Positions 5,637-12,114 of a stretch of 13,185 nucleotides of DNA are shown in pieces (positions within the stretch are counted from its first letter, which is position 1; every line of letters starts with the position of its first letter). The notes below the pieces were generated by a model, which saw only the letters and a list, made by a program, of their open reading frames with translations, was not told the DNA's origin and searched no databases. Both the position numbers and the translations under genes were made by a program. Source of the DNA: Bdellovibrionales bacterium (GTDB lineage Bacteria; Bdellovibrionota; Bacteriovoracia; Bacteriovoracales; Bacteriovoracaceae); the NCBI GenBank assembly GCA_023250775.1, contig JAHFAA010000056.1, positions 1 through 13,185 on the forward strand. Reading direction: 5' to 3'.

Positions 5637-7586
5637 ATGTTTCGACGTTTCAAACTTATAAAACAATTAGCGCAGGTGGGAGTGCTGGCCTTAATCAGCG
5701 CTCAATCGGCTTGGGGGCTGCCTGATGAAAAGGCGGATATTTCAGGCCTGACCAAGGCCGTTTCTTTGGAAGGTATCGGGCCTGTCATGGGTGATAAAGA
5801 AGATCGCCACGCACTTTATGTTATGCCCGGAACTTTAAAATTCAATGGCAAGTTTTACCAAACTAACGGAACGATGAATTGCCTGGATTTGTTTCGTTTG
5901 CGTGAAAATACCTATCGCATGCCAGCGCCCGAAGAATTTCAGGGTGTGATCGACAGCAACCGATTTTATAGTCCCGCCTTTGATTCAAAAATGGGAGTGG
6001 CGGCACGTAACTCAAACGTATTACGTCAGATTCTCGAACAAAAAAGAAAAGTCTCGGAGTATGTTGATACTCATCACGAAATTTATGGTTCGTATGTTTC
6101 GTCTGAGGCCGCTTACACCTTGGCCAAGGCAGACCTGGATACGATTAATGAAGAGATCAAGGAACTTCGAGAGCATTTTGTAACAACATTAGCGCTTGAA
6201 AATGATGAAGCTCGTAAAAACCAATTGATTGTCGACTTCAAGGCCAATCTCACCAATCTTGTGGCGAAAAAAGAACAGATTAACGCCTATGAAATAGATA
6301 AGCGCGAAAAATTTCACAAAGCGCTGGAAAACTGGGCACCTTACAAGGATGAGTTAAAGTGGCTTACAGATGTTGAGGCCAACCTTACTCAGAGCTTTAA
6401 TCAACTCCAAAGTGTTTCTGACCGTGCATTTTCCGCCAGTGAAGAGTTGATCCGTGCTCTTGAAACTAAGGTGGTGGGTTATGCCAGCACCGGCTTCGCT
6501 CTCAGTCCCGACAAGGAAGTGGCGATGTTGAACAAACGAATCGCCGAACAAGGCGTGAGCTACCATGCGCAAGCTTTGCCCGTTTTTAACGTGCGATTGA
6601 ATCCTGGAGTTACAAAAAACATCAACAAAGTTAAGGATGGCCTGCAAGGATTGGATTATGAGCTTGTTACCTATCACATGCCATCGGATACCCAGGTCAC
6701 TCTTGGGACCAGCAAATCTTTCGTACAAATGCCCATGCAGCTTCAGCAAAATGGCAAGGCACCCGAGCAAGTCAAGTTTTTGATGGCCGACATGGATGGG
6801 AGTTTTGGCGGGGCCGAAAGTTTTGAGATGCCAGTAACCCAAGGTGCCGTCTGCGGTTATCCAACAACTGAAACAGTGAACTACGATGTAAAAGATAGTG
6901 ATAACCATTCTTACTCACGAACTGTAACAACCGTGCGCTATCAAAATCCGGAACCCAATCGGCCGATTTTTGTGCAGAACGTGGCCTTACGCTACAACTA
7001 TTACAAGGCAGCTGAGCCCTTGTCAGGCAGTTGTAGTTTGGATGTGAACAAAACTTCCACTTACGTTCGCAATGCAGGTTATGAAAAATCGTGGAGCTGG
7101 TTTTCGGTCAACACCCACACCTGGGATGATACGAAGAAAACCATGACAAACGATATGGGGCTTACTTGTATGCTTAAGCAAAGACCGCAAGGTGCGACAC
7201 CTGAAGAGGCCAAAGAGAAAAACATCGCTTTTGAGAAGGCCCTCTATCAGGACATTTTCAACATGTTCATTGTGACATACGCCAAGGAATACGAAGTAAC
7301 TCCGATAAAACCTGAACTTTTAAGTACCGACTCACGTTTTTTTCGCGACATCGGCAACAGTGTTATGAGCTTATGCGGGCCAAACCTTTACTGTCAGGTA
7401 GGTGGCATCGTGCTTAAGGCCCTCGATGATCTCGTGGGAGAACGGCATACAGGAACCACTTCAGATTCAACCACCGTGAAAGGTGTCCTTAAGCGGGAAG
7501 CTTATGTTGATGGATACTTGATTTCTGAGGGACAGACCAATATTGAAATGCGCGTGTGTCTCGATTACACACGATGTGCCGAGTAG
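5637..7586 (+). CDS. Large exported two-part protein: coiled-coil half plus Cys-rich half, unknown family
   Basis: 649 residues from ATG 5637. Residues 1-27 are a signal peptide (RRFK basic start, hydrophobic core, cleavage near AWG|LP). A short globular part with C82 follows. Residues about 128-278 are long charged helices predicted to form coiled coils (for example LDTINEEIKELREHF). They contain a YGSY motif (150-153) and KALENWAPY (228-236), which is mirrored in the 251-aa protein at the end of the operon. The C-terminal half (about 300-649) looks beta-rich and holds seven of the eight cysteines (C406, C466, C511, C580, C586, C641, C647). It includes aromatic-rich patches (SWSWFSV, THTWDD) and a CGPNLYC pair. 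The even cysteine count fits disulfide bonding in the periplasm. First gene of a tightly packed operon. No enzyme motif or known family recognised; it is perhaps a structural or surface component. Confidence 0.88.
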   Translation: MFRRFKLIKQLAQVGVLALISAQSAWGLPDEKADISGLTKAVSLEGIGPVMGDKEDRHALYVMPGTLKFNGKFYQTNGTMNCLDLFRLRENTYRMPAPEEFQGVIDSNRFYSPAFDSKMGVAARNSNVLRQILEQKRKVSEYVDTHHEIYGSYVSSEAAYTLAKADLDTINEEIKELREHFVTTLALENDEARKNQLIVDFKANLTNLVAKKEQINAYEIDKREKFHKALENWAPYKDELKWLTDVEANLTQSFNQLQSVSDRAFSASEELIRALETKVVGYASTGFALSPDKEVAMLNKRIAEQGVSYHAQALPVFNVRLNPGVTKNINKVKDGLQGLDYELVTYHMPSDTQVTLGTSKSFVQMPMQLQQNGKAPEQVKFLMADMDGSFGGAESFEMPVTQGAVCGYPTTETVNYDVKDSDNHSYSRTVTTVRYQNPEPNRPIFVQNVALRYNYYKAAEPLSGSCSLDVNKTSTYVRNAGYEKSWSWFSVNTHTWDDTKKTMTNDMGLTCMLKQRPQGATPEEAKEKNIAFEKALYQDIFNMFIVTYAKEYEVTPIKPELLSTDSRFFRDIGNSVMSLCGPNLYCQVGGIVLKALDDLVGERHTGTTSDSTTVKGVLKREAYVDGYLISEGQTNIEMRVCLDYTRCAE

Positions 7587-7597
7587 GGGGATGATTT

Positions 7598-8002
7598 ATG
7601 AAAGCAAAACTAGGAATTTTCTTGATCATTATCGCAGCAGTCACTTACTTTAGTGGTCATGCTAAAAATGATGACTCGAAAAAATTAGTGCCACAACAGG
7701 GATTTTTTGCAACAGGTGAAATCATAACGCCAAAAAAATCAAAGCATGACCTTGAAGTCCTTGCAGAAAGACTAATACCGAAAGAAATTTCGATCCAGGA
7801 ATTCAATCAGCGTGAACAAGAATTTAAGCAAGAACTCAAGACCTTGAAGGATCTGCAGTCCGAAATCAACTCGAGTTACATTCAGGGAGCCTCAAGCTCC
7901 CTGCTTCATCAGTATGAGAAGCAAAAGAATCTTGTCATCAGCAAGCACACGGCCCTGATGAAAGCAGCTCAGACCACCGTCATCCAAAAGGAGAATATCT
8001 AA
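7598..8002 (+). CDS. Small exported or membrane-anchored helical protein
   Basis: 134 residues, 11 bp after the previous stop, with GGGGG about 7 bp upstream of the ATG. Residues 5-18 form a hydrophobic segment that can be a signal peptide (cleavage at GHA|KN) or an N-terminal anchor. The rest is highly charged and mostly helical; about 75-130 looks like a coiled coil (NQREQEFKQELKTLKDL). There are no cysteines, unlike its neighbours. Its stop overlaps the next gene's start by one base (TAATG), implying translational coupling. It probably binds the helical proteins of the same operon, judged by context only. Not recognised as a known family. Confidence 0.82.
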   Translation: MKAKLGIFLIIIAAVTYFSGHAKNDDSKKLVPQQGFFATGEIITPKKSKHDLEVLAERLIPKEISIQEFNQREQEFKQELKTLKDLQSEINSSYIQGASSSLLHQYEKQKNLVISKHTALMKAAQTTVIQKENI

Positions 8003-9015
8003 TGAAAACATCTCTATGTTTCTTATTTTTTGTGATTCATAGTATCGGCCTGGCCTTGGCCAGTCCTGTTGAGATCGATGGTCACAGCTATGAGATCAAG
8101 CGATTGAAAGATCAGGTGATCGCTTTCGAGAATAAGATCGTAGCGGATGTTTCGCCGGAAAACTTTCAAGGAAAATTTTGCCAAGAAGTCCAAGATTTTT
8201 TAGCGCCTCAGCTTGCCGATTACAAAAAATATCACTGCGAGAAGATGGATGAGATTAATCGCACCTTTTGCGAGAACCTGATCGCCATTTTTCAAAAAGC
8301 GTTAATTGGAAAAAACGATTTAGGCGATAATGAGGCCAAAAATCCCATCCTCTTTAGCATCTCACCTCAAGAGGCCCCCGATCTCGCTCAAGCTCAAGAA
8401 AAAATTAAAACTCTTTTTCATGATGATGTCGATGTGGAAGTATGGCCAGTCAGTAAACTGGTGAGCGTGATTCTGGAAAAAAACGGCTTGGAATTGTCTC
8501 CCTCATTTTTTCTGGATTTATTGGATGCCAGTGGGACATCAGGGAACTTAGTTAGTTCTCTTGAACTCATGCCAGAAACGATGCTTTTTAAAAGTAAAAA
8601 TCGCGCTGTGAGCTGCGCTCTTTGGCAAAAAAAAGCAACTCTCAATCTTACTTTAAGAGGGCAAATCAAAACCACAGTTCGGCCTCTTAAAAAGCAAGTT
8701 GAAAACTTATGGACGAGTTACAAATCATCAAGTGACAAAATTAAAACTTTGAACACCGCCGATAATGTTGTTTATCAAGGTCTCGAGCTTGGTCTATTTC
8801 TGAAGAGCGAACAAGATAAATTAAAAAAGCAGGGTCTAGAGATAGTTAAAACACGCGAGCTCTTTGATTTATATTTCCAAATAAAAACGCATGATCTTGG
8901 GACACAAATTGTTATGCGTGAATACCAGGATGCGGCCACCTTGGCGGCCAAGATCTTGCCGAATGAGGAAGCTACGCTTGATGCATCTATCGATGTGCAA
9001 GGGGAAGATTTATGA
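8002..9015 (+). CDS. Exported protein, 337 aa, unknown family
   Basis: The ATG at 8002 overlaps the preceding stop (TAATG) and follows AAAAGGAG at 7986-7993. Residues 1-20 are a signal peptide (LALA|SP). The mature protein has four cysteines (C60, C79, C90, C205). An N-terminal helical segment carries three of them (GKFC, YHC, TFC). The middle (about 115-220) looks mixed alpha/beta, with VWPVSKLVSVILEKNGLEL. The C-terminal ~110 residues are again charged helices (VENLWTSYKSSSDKIKTL, KSEQDKLKKQGLEI). It ends with an ATGA overlap into the next gene. I see no catalytic signature. Position and translational coupling point to a stoichiometric partner of the neighbouring exported proteins. Confidence 0.85.
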   Translation: MKTSLCFLFFVIHSIGLALASPVEIDGHSYEIKRLKDQVIAFENKIVADVSPENFQGKFCQEVQDFLAPQLADYKKYHCEKMDEINRTFCENLIAIFQKALIGKNDLGDNEAKNPILFSISPQEAPDLAQAQEKIKTLFHDDVDVEVWPVSKLVSVILEKNGLELSPSFFLDLLDASGTSGNLVSSLELMPETMLFKSKNRAVSCALWQKKATLNLTLRGQIKTTVRPLKKQVENLWTSYKSSSDKIKTLNTADNVVYQGLELGLFLKSEQDKLKKQGLEIVKTRELFDLYFQIKTHDLGTQIVMREYQDAATLAAKILPNEEATLDASIDVQGEDL

Positions 9016-9317
9016 AATTGACTCTTCTTGTGTTTGTAATGTTTATTCTTCCCGGCCTTGTTGCCTGTCGTGAAAATGCTCAAGGTGGAACTTCAGAAAA
9101 ACCAGCCGTTTTGATCAGTTCGAGAGTGACAGATTGCCTGGAAAAACAGTTACGCCTTCTTTCTGCTCAGGCACAGTCACGCGCCGAATTTATTAATCGC
9201 TTAAACAGCAACTACCAAGAATGCAAGGCCAATCGAGGCGAATTGAAGGCCTATGCAGCGAAAGTTTTAAAAAATGATCCAGATTTATTATTAACTTTAA
9301 ACAATGAGGACAATTAA
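9012..9317 (+). CDS. Small lipoprotein, 101 aa
   Basis: The ATG at 9012 overlaps the previous TGA by 4 bp and follows GGGGAAG (9001-9007). The signal peptide ends in a lipobox, LVAC, with C19 as the lipidated residue. Residue +2 is Arg rather than Asp, which by the E. coli rule favours outer-membrane sorting. The mature part is short and helical, with one further cysteine pair (C42, C71) that could close a helical hairpin. It is the only lipoprotein of the cluster and therefore the natural membrane anchor for the other exported products (inference). Family not recognised. Confidence 0.85.
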   Translation: MKLTLLVFVMFILPGLVACRENAQGGTSEKPAVLISSRVTDCLEKQLRLLSAQAQSRAEFINRLNSNYQECKANRGELKAYAAKVLKNDPDLLLTLNNEDN

Positions 9318-9318
9318 C

Positions 9319-10074
9319 ATGAAAAATCTAATTTTGGGGATTGTATTCTTAATTTCATTTAACGCTTTTTCCGAGGAACTTCCTTCGGCCTGTCGAGAAG
9401 TGGGGCAGAAAATTAGTGACTACGCTGGCTCTGCTTCTCTTACGACCTCACTTTCCTATCAATATCCGGAGGTCAGAGAGGCCGTAATCAAGGTGATTGA
9501 TCTTTTAAATAAGATTGTCGCTTTGAAATTTAGCGCGGTAAATTTTCTTATGAAGAATCGCCAGCTCTATGGAAGATATCAGTCGGGCCTGGGACTTAAA
9601 AATGATCTTGAGAAGAGAAGACATGAGGTTGATGTTATTCGACGGCAAATTGAAGAACAGTACCAAGCATCTCTTCGCGGTATCAATCCACAATTATCTG
9701 AACGAATGCAGCGGAAAATGATGAAGCAAATTTCCAAGGCCTATAAGCGAGAGATTGAGGTCAATGATGAAGAGCAAGAGCGTTTACGTGAGCTTTTAAC
9801 TAAGGCCTCCAAGAAATACTTCAAGGCACTTAAGGCCTGGTCTCCCTTTCAAGATTATGTTGATCATTTAGCCGTGCTAGAAAAAGAGCTGCTTTTTAGC
9901 CTTGATCAGATTGCCAAAGCAGGTCAGATTGGCCAGGAAACATTGACTCCTGTTGCCTCCAAACTTCAGTTGCCATGGCGATCAAGCGAGGCAGAGCAAG
10001 TTAAGGAATACTGTCTGAGTCTGGACAAAGGATTTGCTGAATTTCAGACGAAGCTTGAAGCTTTCAGACCTTAA
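9319..10074 (+). CDS. Exported coiled-coil protein, paralogue of the 649-aa protein's helical half
   Basis: 251 residues from ATG 9319, one base after the lipoprotein stop, with GAGGA 8 bp upstream. The in-frame ATG at 9304 would put five extra residues before the signal peptide and has a poorer site. Residues 1-18 are a signal peptide (AFS|EE). Most of the mature chain (about 52-205) is charged helix with coiled-coil character (LEKRRHEVDVIRRQIEEQY). RQLYGRY (81-87) and KALKAWSPFQDYVDHL (169-184) align with HEIYGSY and KALENWAPYKDELKWL of the operon's first protein at similar separation (about 90 against 83 residues). The only two cysteines, C25 and C232, lie at opposite ends of the chain and could staple an antiparallel helical hairpin. 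It is the last gene before a stem-loop. Function unknown; likely structural or scaffolding. Confidence 0.87.
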   Translation: MKNLILGIVFLISFNAFSEELPSACREVGQKISDYAGSASLTTSLSYQYPEVREAVIKVIDLLNKIVALKFSAVNFLMKNRQLYGRYQSGLGLKNDLEKRRHEVDVIRRQIEEQYQASLRGINPQLSERMQRKMMKQISKAYKREIEVNDEEQERLRELLTKASKKYFKALKAWSPFQDYVDHLAVLEKELLFSLDQIAKAGQIGQETLTPVASKLQLPWRSSEAEQVKEYCLSLDKGFAEFQTKLEAFRP

Positions 10075-10094
10075 TTTAAGGCGGAAACACTTAA

Positions 10095-10125
10095 GTTGGC
10101 CGACTGATAACTTTCATCGGCCAAC
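10095..10125 (+). terminator. Stem-loop after the exported-protein operon
   Basis: GTTGGCCGA (10095-10103) pairs exactly with TCGGCCAAC (10117-10125). With one bulged C, TGA/TCA extend the stem to 12 bp around a 6-nt loop. It lies 20 bp after the 251-aa gene's stop. The following bases (GCATGGTTCTCTC) have no proper T-run, so termination may be weak or factor-dependent, allowing readthrough into the next gene. Confidence 0.5.
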
Positions 10126-10206
10126 GCATGGTTCTCTCATTTCGCTCTTTGAATGCTTTATTTACCATGACCTTCTTTAAGATTAATTTTGGAAAGCGCG
10201 AGCTTC

Positions 10207-10213
10207 AAGGAAG
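10207..10213 (+). promoter_or_regulatory. Ribosome binding site that fixes the start at 10219
   Basis: AAGGAAG lies 5 bp before ATG 10219, which opens directly into a signal peptide. An upstream in-frame TTG at 10189 lacks such a site. Confidence 0.8.
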
Positions 10214-10218
10214 ATATT

Positions 10219-10755
10219 ATGAGAAAAATTAAAACGGCTTTAGCATTTACAATGTTACTTTTGGCAAGCTTCTCCTATGCCACCATTTTACCTGTTCAAA
10301 CTGAGAGCGGACTTGATTACGCCTATCATGCGCCAGAAATGTACTATTATGACAGTGATACCCTGACTCTTGGTTTGCAATACGAAATCCTCGGCTGTTT
10401 GGCGGGGGAGGTAAATCAATGTGTCGATATGGAATTGGTAGCACTCGACAGCACCGGAAGTAGCGCCGAACAGTTTCGGGCCGCCTTAAATAATGACGGC
10501 CAATGCTTGGAAGGAACATGCGAGGTGGGTCTACAACTTTCCCTGATTAAACTCTTAACTCCTGATGAGTATGCACAGTATTCACAAGGGAAAGAGGTCA
10601 AAAAAACAATCACCTTGAAACTAAGTTTTAGGGTCGACGAAGATTCAAGAAATTTTGCCCAAAATTTTTATGAGTTAACTTATATTCTCAATCAAAATGC
10701 GCCTGAAACAGTAGCGATTGATTCCTTTGTGCAACATCAATCTGTGAAGCGTTAA
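10219..10755 (+). CDS. Exported four-cysteine protein, 178 aa
   Basis: The start is ATG 10219. Residues 1-21 are a signal peptide (KIK basic start, cleavage SYA|TI). The mature protein is acidic and probably beta-rich, with a Tyr-rich stretch (YAYHAPEMYYYD, 34-45) and four cysteines in two pairs (C60/C68, C96/C101). Late strands such as KKTITLKLSFRV suggest a beta-sandwich. It lies 144 bp after the operon's last gene, beyond a stem-loop, so it may be a separate transcript or a readthrough product. Its TAA (10753-10755) overlaps the convergent gene's stop. Family not recognised. Confidence 0.83.
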   Translation: MRKIKTALAFTMLLLASFSYATILPVQTESGLDYAYHAPEMYYYDSDTLTLGLQYEILGCLAGEVNQCVDMELVALDSTGSSAEQFRAALNNDGQCLEGTCEVGLQLSLIKLLTPDEYAQYSQGKEVKKTITLKLSFRVDEDSRNFAQNFYELTYILNQNAPETVAIDSFVQHQSVKR

Positions 10756-11033
10756 TCTTGATCTGAAGCTGGTTGTCGCTTCTCTTCCTCAGCTTGCCGT
10801 CTTTCCTCGGCCGCCTGGCGCTTTTCCTCATCCGCCTCATGCTTTCTTTCTTTTAGCCTACGTACACTGATCTCATCGACGGCATCAGTAGCGTCATCAG
10901 TGGCATTCTGTTTGAACCTTTCTTGAGCTCCTTCTTTGACCGATTCTTTGACAGAGTCGAAGAATCCATCCGCCTTAGCGCCAAAGGAAATGATGAGTCC
11001 TATCACGGTAAGAAATGAAAGCAATGATTTCAT
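10752..11033 (-). CDS. Small exported protein with charged Glu/Arg/Gln helix
   Basis: 93 residues; the ATG at 11031-11033 is preceded by AGGAAG with 7-bp spacing. Residues 1-21 are a signal peptide (AKA|DG). The mature part begins with GFFDSVKESVKEGAQERF, then a DDATDAVDE patch, and ends in a strongly charged helix with near-repeats (EEKRQ, EERRQ, EEEKRQ; residues 69-87). There are no cysteines. The charged tail resembles that of the next gene upstream (129 aa), so the two may be functionally related. Low complexity makes homology inference unsafe. Confidence 0.78.
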   Translation of the reverse strand: MKSLLSFLTVIGLIISFGAKADGFFDSVKESVKEGAQERFKQNATDDATDAVDEISVRRLKERKHEADEEKRQAAEERRQAEEEKRQPASDQD

Positions 11034-11108
11034 GTAATCTTCCTAGTCATGAGGTTGAAACTGTATCGGTTGGGTAAGAGAAATTCTTAAGTGATTTTTT
11101 ATTGAGGA

Positions 11109-11498
11109 CTAGAGTAAGGCCTTTTTAAAAGTGTCGACTTGCTCTTGCGCCGCTCTTTGCTCAGCTTTCTGTCTTTCCTGAGCGGTTAAGGCCTCTAGCT
11201 TGAGGCAAACTTCTGATAGTCGCTCAATAACCAAGCTCTGCAAGAAGGGGCTGTTGGCACCTTGAACCCAAAAGTATTGCATGTCCTTGTCGTCGCTAGA
11301 TTTAGAGATAAGAGTGATATTATTTCTACGGATAAAGCATCTGTCGTTAATCCATGTTGCCTGAAATCCGTTCAGAAGATGCGTGTCCTCGCTTCTCAAG
11401 GTGGTGAGACACAAGGAATCGCCTAGATCTTTAAAGGTTTTGCAGGCCGCCTGGGACAGAATGGGCATGAGTAGAATGAATAGTAACAACTTCTTCAT
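11109..11498 (-). CDS. Small exported four-cysteine protein with helical tail
   Basis: 129 residues; the ATG at 11496-11498 follows AGGG with suitable spacing. The signal peptide spans residues 1-17 or 18 (LSQA|AC); the cysteine at 19 does not make a good lipobox because of Q16. The mature part has four cysteines (C19, C30, C54, C98) and a compact N-terminal region, then a charged helix (LTAQERQKAEQRAAQEQ, 104-120). It lies 75 bp before the 93-aa gene, same strand, possibly one transcript. No family recognised. Confidence 0.78.
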   Translation of the reverse strand: MKKLLLFILLMPILSQAACKTFKDLGDSLCLTTLRSEDTHLLNGFQATWINDRCFIRRNNITLISKSSDDKDMQYFWVQGANSPFLQSLVIERLSEVCLKLEALTAQERQKAEQRAAQEQVDTFKKALL

Positions 11499-11576
11499 AC
11501 TGCCCTGTTATGAGGCCATTTCGAATTTGAGTCAAATTGATATGTAAGGCTTACAGTGCTTCCGCTCTAAAGAGAA

Positions 11577-11598
11577 AGGCCACCTTTTCAGGTGGCCT
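11577..11598 (-). terminator. Intrinsic terminator of the cytochrome gene
   Basis: On the minus strand, AGGCCACCT and AGGTGGCCT form a perfect 9-bp stem closed by a GAAA tetraloop, followed by TTTCTCTTT. It lies 40 bp after the cytochrome stop codon. The plus strand also has a short T-run after the stem, but no plus-strand gene ends there. Confidence 0.8.
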
Positions 11599-11637
11599 AA
11601 CTTTTAAAGAAACATTTGTGTTCAAAAAAATGCCAGA

Positions 11638-11916
11638 TTACTTAATGTGGCAAGCTTTACAAACTGTAGGTCCAGCGGCGCGCTCGGTATGGCAGGCCTT
11701 ACAGGTAGCATGAGCGGCATCTTTAACTAAGACAGCGTCATTATATTCTTGTGGGAAGGCAGGGTGACAGAGAGAGCAGTTCTGAGCTTCTCTTGTCTGG
11801 TGAGCAGTGTGATTAAAAGTTACTGTTCCCATTTTGTTTGTGAAAGTGAAAATTTCGTCATCGGCCATAGCAAAAGTTGTAGCAAAAATCATCGAGAAAA
11901 GTAGAAGTGCTTTCAT
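11638..11916 (-). CDS. Periplasmic triheme c7-type cytochrome
   Basis: 92 residues from ATG 11914-11916, chosen because GGGAG lies 5 bp upstream and a signal peptide (residues 1-18, AMA|DD) starts there; a longer frame to 11955 would add 13 residues before it. Three CxxCH haem-binding motifs are present: CSLCH (47-51), CKACH (72-76) and CKACH (86-90). Exactly three other histidines (H36, H39, H69) remain as distal ligands, so all three haems can be bis-His coordinated, as in the c7/c3 (class III) cytochrome family. It probably shuttles electrons in the periplasm. No oxidoreductase or haem-maturation gene is adjacent. It has its own likely promoter and terminator, so it is monocistronic. Confidence 0.92.
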   Translation of the reverse strand: MKALLLFSMIFATTFAMADDEIFTFTNKMGTVTFNHTAHQTREAQNCSLCHPAFPQEYNDAVLVKDAAHATCKACHTERAAGPTVCKACHIK

Positions 11917-11921
11917 AAAAT

Positions 11922-11926
11922 CTCCC
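11922..11926 (-). promoter_or_regulatory. Ribosome binding site that fixes the cytochrome start
   Basis: GGGAG on the minus strand lies 5 bp before ATG 11916. This supports the 92-residue product over the longer reading frame. Confidence 0.8.
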
Positions 11927-11974
11927 ATAAAATAGTTGTTATAAACACCAAGCAAACACTTATAGTTGGTCGGA

Positions 11975-12003
11975 TGTATATCGGGCTTATGTCATTTGAA
12001 CAA
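11975..12003 (-). promoter_or_regulatory. Candidate promoter of the cytochrome gene
   Basis: On the minus strand, TTGTTC (12003-11998) and TATACA (11980-11975) are separated by 17 bp. This would give a leader of about 50 nt before the cytochrome start. The match is partial but the spacing is ideal. Confidence 0.35.
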
Positions 12004-12037
12004 TGCGATCGATCAGCTTTGTAGTTTTTTCACTCAC

Positions 12038-12052
12038 AAAAACGCCGTTTTT
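12038..12052. repeat. 15-bp dyad AAAAACG-C-CGTTTTT
   Basis: A perfect odd-length palindrome lies between truA and the cytochrome gene, about 35 bp upstream of the candidate cytochrome promoter. It is too tight to form an RNA hairpin loop, so an operator is more likely than a terminator. It may also be chance in AT-rich DNA. Confidence 0.35.
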
Positions 12053-12114
12053 CTCCTCTGAATCTCCGATTTATGATGGCTTATGGAAAAAATTTATGAC
12101 TAATATCAGGTTAG

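Noticed and set aside
6354..6908. Long minus-strand frame of 184 codons inside the 649-aa gene
   Set aside because: No start signal, opposite to a well-supported operon gene; typical of antisense frames in genes of this composition.
11040..11105. CTTAAG-centred imperfect dyad between the two small minus-strand genes as a terminator
   Set aside because: The arms pair poorly and are AT-rich; not convincing on either strand.
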